Of a stretch of 13,030 nt of DNA, positions 1-6,478 are shown piece after piece. How positions within the stretch are numbered: position 1 is the first letter of the stretch; each line of letters opens with the position of its first letter. The translations under genes were made by a program, and so were the position numbers. The notes below the pieces were generated by a model, which worked only from the letters and a program-made list of their open reading frames with translations, ran no database searches and was not told the DNA's origin. This DNA is from Candidatus Sabulitectum sp. (GTDB taxonomy: Bacteria; Fermentibacterota; Fermentibacteria; Fermentibacterales; JCC-6). Where the stretch lies: the NCBI GenBank assembly GCA_029940175.1, contig JAOZRM010000076.1:1-13030 (forward strand), read 5' to 3'.

Positions 1-329
1 TCAAGCGTATAGATTTCAGCATGATGTTGCTTAGCATTCTGTGCAATAACCAGATCGGGCAGCCCTATTCCGTTAACTCCTTTTTTCAAGCACATATACT
101 GATACTCGATAATCTCATCCCAGACGATATCCATACTGAGTTTCCTTATGGTTTCCATCAATCTTACAATTTTACGCTGGTTTCTTATCCTCAAAAAAGG
201 GATAAGTTCAGCAAGAATCAAGTCATTGGTCACTACAATGTTTTCATCAATCAGGTAATCAAGTTTCTCAGATCTTCGTCCATCCTTGAAATAATCAATC
301 CAGATGGAGCTATCAACTAAGACCTGCAT
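1..329 (-). CDS. vapC: VapC-family PIN-domain toxin ribonuclease (partial, C-terminus off the left edge)
   Basis: Reading the minus strand from the ATG at 329 gives 109 complete residues before the window ends. The protein opens MQVLVDSSIWIDYF, the standard N-terminus of PIN-domain VapC toxins. Expected acidic residues are present: D6 (VDSS), E41 (ILAEL) and D92 (LPDLVIA); the next acid of the family would fall at the codon cut by the window edge. VapC toxins are Mg2+-dependent endoribonucleases that cut tRNA or rRNA and are held inactive by VapB. The start overlaps the end of vapB by 13 nt, and a GGAG sequence lies 7 nt upstream of the ATG inside vapB, so the two are probably translationally coupled. 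The RNA target cannot be told from sequence. Family assignment is confident; only the last part of the gene is missing. Confidence 0.92.
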   Translation of the reverse strand, partial: MQVLVDSSIWIDYFKDGRRSEKLDYLIDENIVVTNDLILAELIPFLRIRNQRKIVRLMETIRKLSMDIVWDEIIEYQYMCLKKGVNGIGLPDLVIAQNAKQHHAEIYTL

Positions 330-520
330 TCTCTACTCCGCAAAACATCCATATCTATTTCAAGATCAATCTTACCCTTGAACTTTTTCAGTTCAGTGAT
401 TCTATTCCTTCTAATTAGTTCTTGAAGAGCAATAATAATTACTCTTGTTTTGGTTCCAACATGAGTGACATCCATTGCTTCAAGTAATAATTCCTCTGGC
501 AGATTCAAAGTAGTTCTCAT
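317..520 (-). CDS. vapB: VapB-family antitoxin (ribbon-helix-helix type)
   Basis: This is a 67-residue protein beginning MRTTLNLPEELL, the usual beta-strand plus helix start of VapB antitoxins of the small RHH class (PF09957-like, family memory). The C-terminal half is charged (KKFKGKIDLEIDMD), as expected for the tail that wraps the VapC active site. I chose the ATG at 520 over an in-frame ATG at 538 because a perfect AAGGAGGT lies just upstream (525-533) with normal spacing, and because the upstream start would lie at or before the predicted transcription start. VapB neutralises VapC and, with it, represses its own promoter. It is the first gene of the pair and overlaps vapC by 13 nt. The repeats in the promoter fit autoregulation. 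Confidence 0.9.
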   Translation of the reverse strand: MRTTLNLPEELLLEAMDVTHVGTKTRVIIIALQELIRRNRITELKKFKGKIDLEIDMDVLRSRECRS

Positions 521-530
521 CTCAACCTCC

Positions 531-560
531 TTATGCATAAGTATAACAATTTATGCATAC
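531..560. promoter_or_regulatory. paired TTATGCATA palindromes, probable VapBC operator
   Basis: TTATGCATAA (531-540) is a perfect 10-bp palindrome. TTATGCATAC (551-560) repeats nine of the ten bases exactly 20 bp further along, about two helical turns. One copy sits in the spacer between -35 and -10, the other directly downstream of the -10. RHH antitoxins typically bind such repeated short palindromes cooperatively, so occupation here would block RNA polymerase. The repeat and spacing are visible in the sequence; binding by VapB(C) is inferred. Confidence 0.65.
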
Positions 561-567
561 GAGTCAA
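540..567 (-). promoter_or_regulatory. sigma70-type promoter of vapBC
   Basis: On the minus strand there is TTGACT (567-562) as -35 and TATACT (545-540) as -10, separated by 16 bp. Each box differs from consensus at one position. Transcription would start near 533, leaving a very short leader of about 13 nt before the vapB ATG at 520, with the AAGGAGGT at its 5' end. It is the best-looking promoter in the window. Confidence 0.75.
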
Positions 568-664
568 ATTGATCTCATCCAGATTCCTGAAAATGGATTT
601 CCTTTGCTTATCCATAGTGAATGAAAGGTTGAGTTCCCACTAATGATATTGAAACCTTTGGCCA

Positions 665-710
665 TGGTACCTCCGAAGGGACTCGAACTCCAAACCCTCT
701 GGTTTGTGAA
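665..710 (-). pseudogene. tRNA 3'-half-like fragment (anticodon loop to CCA)
   Basis: On the minus strand 710-665 reads like the 3' half of a tRNA: loop TTCACAA (anticodon would be CAC, Val), 3' anticodon-stem strand ACCAG, six-base variable loop, a T arm with TTCGAGT, seven acceptor bases CGGAGGT, discriminator A and encoded CCA. The order and lengths fit a tRNA within one base. The T stem pairs at only three of five positions, the 5' strand of the anticodon stem does not match, and I see no D arm or 5' acceptor strand upstream (711-790). It is therefore not a working tRNA. Integrases commonly recombine within the anticodon-loop-to-3'-end segment, so this could be an attachment-site remnant. 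Chance resemblance is possible. Confidence 0.35.
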
Positions 711-740
711 AAGAGAGAATCGAAAAGCGGTTTTAACCTG

Positions 741-758
741 CAGGAAACAGCATTCCTG
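741..758. terminator. hairpin downstream of the MBL lipoprotein gene (weak terminator candidate)
   Basis: CAGGAA/TTCCTG form a perfect 6-bp stem around a 6-nt loop, 37 bases past the stop codon at 795 on the minus strand. A second small palindrome, GGTTTTAACC, follows at 729-738. There is no clear run of T directly after the stem, so intrinsic termination is only a possibility. Confidence 0.25.
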
Positions 759-794
759 ATATACTGATTCCCCAATGCCATTAGAAGTACATTT

Positions 795-1985
795 TCAAAA
801 AACAGTAATATCAGTTCCGTCTGTTGTGATAACGAAAGTACCATCCTGGTCTGTTCTGTATACCGGGATTCCTCTGCTGTCCAGTCTGTACAAGAGTTCG
901 CTGTGGGGGTGGCCATAAAGATTCCCCGACCCCACTTCAATGGCAGCGTAGGACGGCTGTACAGCATCAAGCCAGTAATTGCTGGTAGCATCACTTGAAC
1001 CGTGGTGGCCAACCTTCAGAACATCAGCTTTCAGATCATCGGGAGAATAGAAAGCCAGTACATCTTCCTCTCCATCATCTGTTTCCAGATCTCCGGTAAA
1101 AAGGAAAGATACATCCTCGAATGTGATGTGAATCAGAATAGATGCATTGTTCATGTTGCCTGTTCCCGGATTCGGCTCTGGGTGAAGGATCTTAACCTGT
1201 AGGTCAGGGTCCCAATCAAGAACCATACCCCTGTTACCCTCGATATACTCTGCACCTGAAGCTTGAATCTCCCACAGGAAGCTCTCGTAGGTATTGGAGC
1301 CGTCTCCTGTCCAGCCGCAATCCCAGACCTTGTCTACAGGAATTTCCTCAAGTACGGCAATCAGTCCGCCGATGTGATCCGAGTGAGGGTGGGTGCCCAC
1401 AATTCCATCCAGATGAGTAATACCCAGACTGTCAAGCATTGGAAGTATACGATCTTCTCCACAGCTCCAGTCGCTTCTTCTGTCTCCACCATCTATGAGA
1501 TAGTTGAACCCGTTGGGGGTTCGAATAAGCATAGCATCACCAGACAAAGACCCATGGGATGGATCTATGAAGAAAACCGTGAGGTTGTCAGGCTCATTCA
1601 GTGGTATTGTGATGCCCAGTTCGTTACTCCAGGCGAATAACCCAGAGGTGTTCCTGGTTTCCAGAGCATACCAGTAGGTCTCCCCTGGAACTACCGTTGA
1701 GTCAAACCAGGTGAGTTGAAGAGGATCATCGGCAAATATTTTCAGAGCAATAGCCTGAGAAGGGTCTGCCTGTATTCCGGCAGACTGACTTCTCCACAAT
1801 ATGTATGCATCGAAATCTGTTTCAGAACACTGCGTCCAACTTGAATACACAATGGAATCAGAGTGAAGACCGATGGTAAGAAAACTGGGCTCAGGGTCAC
1901 CAGCGAGAGATACAGGAGAATCTCCACAGGAAAGAATGACCAGAGCGGTAACCGCGATTATTGAAACAATTAATTTAAAGCGCAT
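795..1985 (-). CDS. lipoprotein with Fn3-like and ComEC-type metallo-beta-lactamase domains
   Basis: This 396-residue protein starts with a lipoprotein signal peptide whose lipobox is ILSC (C20), so it should be anchored in an envelope membrane and face the outside of the cytoplasm. Residues about 33-128 look like a fibronectin type III domain (DFDAYILWRS, ETYWYALETRN, WSNELG). Residues about 135-396 are a metallo-beta-lactamase fold of the ComEC/Rec2-like group: the metal motif THPHSDHIGG (H199, H201, D203, H204), FTGD with D299, KVGHHGSS with H327/H328, and a late GHPHSE. Free-standing ComEC-like hydrolases are often predicted nucleases or phosphodiesterases; the substrate here is unknown. 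It is the second gene of a minus-strand operon, 24 bp after the preceding lipoprotein gene. GGAG lies shortly before the ATG. There is no ComEC channel domain, so a DNA-uptake channel role is not supported. Confidence 0.85.
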   Translation of the reverse strand: MRFKLIVSIIAVTALVILSCGDSPVSLAGDPEPSFLTIGLHSDSIVYSSWTQCSETDFDAYILWRSQSAGIQADPSQAIALKIFADDPLQLTWFDSTVVPGETYWYALETRNTSGLFAWSNELGITIPLNEPDNLTVFFIDPSHGSLSGDAMLIRTPNGFNYLIDGGDRRSDWSCGEDRILPMLDSLGITHLDGIVGTHPHSDHIGGLIAVLEEIPVDKVWDCGWTGDGSNTYESFLWEIQASGAEYIEGNRGMVLDWDPDLQVKILHPEPNPGTGNMNNASILIHITFEDVSFLFTGDLETDDGEEDVLAFYSPDDLKADVLKVGHHGSSDATSNYWLDAVQPSYAAIEVGSGNLYGHPHSELLYRLDSRGIPVYRTDQDGTFVITTDGTDITVF

Positions 1986-2009
1986 TCAGCTCCAGCTCCG
2001 TTCCACAGA

Positions 2010-2816
2010 TTATTTTCTTAATGCTCTTCCTGCACCTCTTCCAACAGTCTCTCTGCTATCACCCACAGGAAGTACAGGAGCTTCCCCATCGTGGATCACA
2101 AATATATCAAAGAACTGCTGAAGCAGTCTTCTCTCCGAATCACCGAAAAACATTCGAAAATCAGGTGATTCTGAAGAAACAACCAGTTGCTCTGCTGTAC
2201 AGATATCTCTGAGCATCCACTGAGGAAGAGTAAACACCGCGTCATACATAAGAGTTCCGTCAGGAAGCCAGTCGCCATTGTAACTCACCGATTGCTCTGC
2301 AAAAAAAGGAAAGGAGGTTCTGTTGGCAACGAAAGTAACAAGCTCAGTTCCAGTCACAACAGGCATTGCAATTCTACCTGCAGCGGAAGGTGCGGAACCG
2401 TCACTCAAGAGAGAGCTCTCTGTGTCCGAATCAACCAGATATGACTGCATCCGGCAGTTGAATTCAAGTTTAAATTCTTTGTTTACAGAGCCATCTGAAG
2501 AAGTTGTAGAGATCATCACAGGCCGTAATTCAAAAGCTACCCCGTCGGTTTCTGTTTTGCATCCAAACAAAGTATAACGGGACCAGCTTCCACATTCCTC
2601 AATGAATACATACCCTCCGTGGAGAAGAGGATACCGTGAAAAAACAGTATCAGGCAACACTGGAGGCGGTACCGGAGCCGATCCTGACTCTGGAACAACG
2701 TAAACCGTATCAGGCGGCTGTGATCCACCTTCGGAAGAATGAGAAGAATAGTCATACATATTTACGGTGCAGGCACCCAACACTAGCAACATTGCTATAA
2801 CTGCTGATATTTTCAT
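2010..2816 (-). CDS. predicted lipoprotein of unknown function
   Basis: This 268-residue protein has a lipoprotein signal peptide (MKIS... LGAC, lipidated C16), then a low-complexity Ser/Gly/Pro linker (about 20-60, with APVPPPVLPDTV) and a region of predicted mixed or beta structure (about 60-235). I recognise no domain. Cysteines in the mature part (C75, C85, C120, C206) might form disulfides. The C-terminus ends in a basic stretch, GRGAGRALRK. The start is firm: AAAGGAG sits upstream of the ATG with good spacing. It is the first gene of an operon with the Fn3/MBL lipoprotein downstream (24-bp gap), and is divergent from the tandem secreted proteins on the other side. The two lipoproteins may work together at the cell surface, but this rests only on position. 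Confidence 0.75.
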   Translation of the reverse strand: MKISAVIAMLLVLGACTVNMYDYSSHSSEGGSQPPDTVYVVPESGSAPVPPPVLPDTVFSRYPLLHGGYVFIEECGSWSRYTLFGCKTETDGVAFELRPVMISTTSSDGSVNKEFKLEFNCRMQSYLVDSDTESSLLSDGSAPSAAGRIAMPVVTGTELVTFVANRTSFPFFAEQSVSYNGDWLPDGTLMYDAVFTLPQWMLRDICTAEQLVVSSESPDFRMFFGDSERRLLQQFFDIFVIHDGEAPVLPVGDSRETVGRGAGRALRK

Positions 2817-2951
2817 TTAGTCTCCTTTCATTACTGTCATACATCCGCTGAGATCAAAGTGTTCCATTCTGGAGGTAGTGCTGTTATCTTTTCCCGACTA
2901 AGATACTAAAATAACCTCTGATTATATTTGCCCTACATAAAGGAGGTTTTG
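2817..2951. promoter_or_regulatory. divergent intergenic region between lipoprotein operon and tandem secreted proteins
   Basis: These 135 bp must contain promoters for both directions. On the plus strand AT-rich elements such as TAAAAT (2907-2912) and TTATAT (2922-2927) could serve as -10 boxes, but no good -35 is correctly spaced. A strong ribosome binding site, TAAAGGAGG (2938-2946), decides the ATG at 2952 as the start of the plus-strand gene over an in-frame TTG at 2928. No clear operator or riboswitch is visible. Confidence 0.45.
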
Positions 2952-3635
2952 ATGATTGCTGCTGTGACTGCAATACTGTTTCTTGGTTCAACTGTACTTT
3001 TCCAGGATAATTTCGATGACGGAAACGCCGATGGATGGTTCACTGTGGGTCCATCGAGTTACCTGGTTCAAGATGGCAGATATCATTTCAGCGGCGGTGG
3101 TGCAGTAAATGACGCAACATCTTACAGGGGAGAAACCGGTGAGGAAATGAGTACACCTGATTACTCCATGTGCACAGATGTTGAATTAGATGTTGGATTC
3201 TCCGGTGGAATGATGGTAAGGTATTCTGAGGACGGGCTCTACAACATAATGCTTGTTTTAAGTGAACAGCATCAGGCTCTCATTCTGTTTCGCTGGCACT
3301 GGTCTTCAATAGAACTGATGAAATCATTTTCCTTTCCGGTGCAAACAGGTATCACATACTCCATGCGAATGCAGTGCAGCGGAGAGACCATTGCAGGAAG
3401 AGCCTGGCTTCCCGGGGAAAATGAGCCGGAAGAATGGTTTGTTACTGCAACCGATACCCTTTCCCGATCAGGAGCAGCAGCTCTTTTTGCCGCAGGAACA
3501 TCAAAGGGATCAACAGATGTATACTTGAGCTGTTTCTTTGACAATGTGATTGTTGAAACCCCAGAGCCATGGGCTCTCACTCAAACAAGCTGGGCCGGTA
3601 TAAAAATGCTGATAAACCATGACCATGCTCACTGA
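2952..3635 (+). CDS. exported LamG/ConA-like beta-sandwich protein, copy 1
   Basis: This 227-residue protein has an N-terminal hydrophobic segment (about 1-18, ending TVLFQ) that looks like a signal peptide, although it lacks the usual N-terminal Lys/Arg. The mature part opens DNFDDGNADGWF, a common start of LamG/concanavalin-A-like jelly-roll domains in secreted bacterial proteins. Later strands include the segments around RYHFSGG, DGLYNIML, RWHWSS, AGRAWLP and FFDNVIVE, a typical one-domain layout of about 190 residues. No catalytic pair can be named, so carbohydrate or surface binding is only a guess. The C-terminal tail TPEPWALTQ..WA.IK.L is nearly identical in the next gene. The ATG at 2952 is chosen because of AAAGGAGG just upstream. 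The gene is followed 45 bp later by its paralog, about two thirds identical by hand count, so the pair is a tandem duplication and probably co-transcribed. Confidence 0.8.
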   Translation: MIAAVTAILFLGSTVLFQDNFDDGNADGWFTVGPSSYLVQDGRYHFSGGGAVNDATSYRGETGEEMSTPDYSMCTDVELDVGFSGGMMVRYSEDGLYNIMLVLSEQHQALILFRWHWSSIELMKSFSFPVQTGITYSMRMQCSGETIAGRAWLPGENEPEEWFVTATDTLSRSGAAALFAAGTSKGSTDVYLSCFFDNVIVETPEPWALTQTSWAGIKMLINHDHAH

Positions 3636-3680
3636 CCGCAATCCGGCAGGTTCTCTCCTGTGCCTTCATTGGGGGCGACG

Positions 3681-4352
3681 ATGAATGTAATCCTCTCCAT
3701 GATTATTTTGGCGGTATCAACTGTTTTGTTTCAGGACGATTTCAACGATGGAAACGCAGATGGCTGGTTCACAAAAGGGGCATTTACATACCAGGTTCTC
3801 AATGAAAGATATCATTTCAGCGGAGGAGAATCGGGAAACAACCCCACATCATACCGGGGTGATACTGGAATGGAAATGAGTACACCGGACTACTCTGTTA
3901 TGATTGACGCTGAGATTGAAGTGGGAATTCTGATTGGAATAATGACCCGCTACCGAGAAGATGGCCTGTACAACATGATGCTTGTACTCAGCATACCGAG
4001 CCAGTCTCTTAACCTGTACAGGTGGCACTGGTCATCAACTGAGCTTCTTGATTCGTATCCTTTCCCTGTTCAGGAGGGAACCACCTACACAATGAAAATG
4101 CAATGCAGTGGTGATACTTTTGCCGGAAGGGTTTGGCTCCCTGAGGAAGATGAACCGGAACTGTGGTTTGTGACTGCTTCAGACTCCCTGTCCATACCGG
4201 GATCAGCAGCACTTTATGCAGCGAGAGCCCCAAACGATCTAACAGACGTATATATAAGTTGTTTCTACGACAATGTTATAGTGGAAACCCCTGAGCCCTG
4301 GGCACTCACACAAAGAACCTGGGCAGCTATAAAAAGGTTGAGCAGCCTGTAA
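3681..4352 (+). CDS. exported LamG/ConA-like beta-sandwich protein, copy 2 (tandem paralog)
   Basis: This 223-residue protein aligns without any gap to the upstream gene, with about 133 of 202 positions identical after the signal segment (hand count). The N-terminal 18 residues are a hydrophobic leader ending STVLFQ, again without Lys/Arg. The beta-sandwich start DDFNDGNADGWF, the RWHWSS segment and the C-terminal tail TPEPWALTQRTWAAIKRL are all kept. The last few residues differ between the copies (SSL here, INHDHAH in copy 1). I chose the ATG at 3681 over an in-frame GTG at 3660 because the hydrophobic leaders then match in length; the ribosome binding site is poor (GGGGGCG). Function is unknown: a secreted or surface-bound carbohydrate-binding-type domain is the best inference. 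The gene runs convergently into the ABC exporter operon with only 23 bp between stops and no clear terminator. Confidence 0.8.
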   Translation: MNVILSMIILAVSTVLFQDDFNDGNADGWFTKGAFTYQVLNERYHFSGGESGNNPTSYRGDTGMEMSTPDYSVMIDAEIEVGILIGIMTRYREDGLYNMMLVLSIPSQSLNLYRWHWSSTELLDSYPFPVQEGTTYTMKMQCSGDTFAGRVWLPEEDEPELWFVTASDSLSIPGSAALYAARAPNDLTDVYISCFYDNVIVETPEPWALTQRTWAAIKRLSSL

Positions 4353-4375
4353 ACTCAAAAAAGTCTCAAAGGTCT

Positions 4376-6478
4376 TTACTGACCGTTTGCTTCGTTATTG
4401 CCCCACTGCAGCAGATAGAGGTTGTAGTAGATGCCTCGTCTGGCAAGAAGTTCCTGGTGTGTACCTCTTTCCATGATTCGTCCTGCATCTATAACCATGA
4501 TCTCGTCGCACTTCTGAATGGTTGATAATCTGTGTGCAACGATGATACTTGTTCTACCCTTCATCAGGGTATCAATAGCTCGCTGGATCAGTTGCTCTGT
4601 AGCGGGGTCCACGTTGCTTGTCGCCTCATCCAGTATCAGTAATCGAGGATCGTGGGCAAGAGCTCTGGCGAAGCAGATCAGTTGTTTCTGCCCTGTTGAA
4701 AGGGTGGCGCCGCGCTCTGCCATAACAGTATCAAAACCCTGGGGAAGCCTGTCAATGAATTCCGTTGCCTGAACCATATCAGCAGCCATGCGAACCTTAT
4801 CCATGGTAAGATCACTGCTGAGTCTTATGTTGTCTGCCACAGACCTGCTGAAAATGAAAGCATCCTGAAGCACGATTGCAGTGTTCTTTCTAAGAGTTTC
4901 CACCGCATGCTTCCTGATGTCCGTTCCGTCAAGCAGGATTCTTCCACTGTTAACATCCCAGAATCTGGTAAGAAGGCTGATGATGGAAGTTTTTCCTGCA
5001 CCGGTTGGCCCAACAAGAGCAATGCTCTTCCCTGGTTCAATACCAAAGTTGATATCCCTCAACACAGGTGTATCAGGAGAATACCCAAAATTCACATTTT
5101 CGAACTCAACTTCACCTCTAAGCCTTTCAGGGGCAATTGCATCTTCTGCCTCTTCAACATCAGGCTCAGTATCCAGAATCTTGAAAATTCTTTCACTGGA
5201 GGCCATGGCACTCTGCATGATGTTGTACTTCTCGCTCATGTCAGAGATGGGTCTGAACATCTGACGGACGTAACTGATGAACGCAACCAGGGCTCCTATG
5301 GTAAGTGCCCCTGAAATAGCACTTAAACCACCGTATATAAGAACAATAGCAGTTCCAACCTGGGCAATAACTTCGATCAGCGGACGGAACACACCAAACA
5401 CATAAAGCTGCTTCATGCTGATCTTGTAATAGTTGTCATTGATCTCGAGATACTTCGCTCTTCTGGTTCTCTCCTGTCTGAATATCTGAATTACCTTCAC
5501 TCCTGAAACATCCTCGGCAATGCTGGAATTGAGCTCTGCCAGATGCTTTCTTACCTTGCGGTAGATAGTTCTGGTCTTCCTTCTAAAAAGAAGAGATGCA
5601 ACTGTGAAGATGGGCAGAACGGTAAGTGAGATCAGAGCAAGTTTCCAGTCCATGAAAAGAAGAATGGTAACTGTACCAATGATCAGAAGGAAATCCTTAA
5701 CCAGATTAACAAGAACCGCACTGAACATCTCATTCAGTGCCTCCACATCATTGGAAACCCTGGTGACAAGCCTGCCAACAGGATTCTTGCTGAAAAAGTT
5801 CAGACTGAGGGTCTGTATGTGATTGAACAGCTCGGTTCGAACATCGAACATGGATCGCTGGCCTGCTACAACCAGTGACATCACATGGCCGTAACCGGCG
5901 AATATGCTCACAACAAGAAGCCCCATGAAGATCAAAGCCAGCCTTGTTATTCCTGCAACATCCTTCTCGCGGATACTCATCAATTTATCAGGAGGTATTT
6001 TCCCTAGATCCCGCTCTGGAACAAGCCAGTAATCCCCCTGAATACGCCCTGTTTCCCCTTCATACTTTTCAGCAGGGAAAAGATAAAATGTCTCCGGCAG
6101 CAGGTGACCACCAGTTGCAAGAACGTGAGTGGTTGCCGGATCCATGCCATCCATTGAAGCTTTTCTTACCAGCAAAGTGTCCGACGCCAGGAAAATGAAA
6201 TCGCCATCAGCCGGTTGCAACTCCATAAGGCTGTCACAGGCGGATGGAGTATCTGTATAAACCTGATACAATCTGGCAAGGTACTTATCAATACCGGTTT
6301 TGGTCACATATGGCAGCAGTAATTCCACGCTTGATGAGATAAGCATGAAGAACATGGCCAGGAATATCAGCTTGCGGTGAGGACCAACATAGTGAAGCAA
6401 CCGCTTGATCAGCTTGGAATCATATCCCTTTCCTTCAACAGAATCGTCAGCGAATGAGCTCTGTCCATGTGGAGGCAT
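4376..6478 (-). CDS. ABC exporter half-transporter, consensus-ATPase subunit with extracytoplasmic insert (YheH/MdlB-like)
   Basis: This 700-residue protein has an N-terminal type I ABC exporter membrane domain (about 30-430) and a C-terminal ATPase (about 455-695). Motifs: Walker A GPTGAGKT (490-497), Q538, signature LSTGQ (593-597, departing from LSGGQ), Walker B LLILDE with catalytic E618, and H649. Between the first two membrane helices (about 40-60 and 175-195) lies an insert of about 110 residues (65-172) rich in acidic and aromatic residues and predicted to lie outside the cytoplasm; long partners of heterodimeric exporters such as YheH carry an insert in this place (family knowledge). 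The ATG at 6478 overlaps the TGA of the upstream subunit as TGATG, so the two are translationally coupled. Likely cargo is a lipid, drug or peptide; sequence alone does not tell. Its normal Walker B pairs with the intact LSGGQ of the partner to form the working ATP site. Confidence 0.92.
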   Translation of the reverse strand: MPPHGQSSFADDSVEGKGYDSKLIKRLLHYVGPHRKLIFLAMFFMLISSSVELLLPYVTKTGIDKYLARLYQVYTDTPSACDSLMELQPADGDFIFLASDTLLVRKASMDGMDPATTHVLATGGHLLPETFYLFPAEKYEGETGRIQGDYWLVPERDLGKIPPDKLMSIREKDVAGITRLALIFMGLLVVSIFAGYGHVMSLVVAGQRSMFDVRTELFNHIQTLSLNFFSKNPVGRLVTRVSNDVEALNEMFSAVLVNLVKDFLLIIGTVTILLFMDWKLALISLTVLPIFTVASLLFRRKTRTIYRKVRKHLAELNSSIAEDVSGVKVIQIFRQERTRRAKYLEINDNYYKISMKQLYVFGVFRPLIEVIAQVGTAIVLIYGGLSAISGALTIGALVAFISYVRQMFRPISDMSEKYNIMQSAMASSERIFKILDTEPDVEEAEDAIAPERLRGEVEFENVNFGYSPDTPVLRDINFGIEPGKSIALVGPTGAGKTSIISLLTRFWDVNSGRILLDGTDIRKHAVETLRKNTAIVLQDAFIFSRSVADNIRLSSDLTMDKVRMAADMVQATEFIDRLPQGFDTVMAERGATLSTGQKQLICFARALAHDPRLLILDEATSNVDPATEQLIQRAIDTLMKGRTSIIVAHRLSTIQKCDEIMVIDAGRIMERGTHQELLARRGIYYNLYLLQWGNNEANGQ

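Noticed and set aside
608..1012. Open frame of 134 codons on the minus strand overlapping the MBL gene end
   Set aside because: It overlaps the well-supported MBL lipoprotein in another frame, has unnatural composition and no ribosome binding site; a shadow frame.
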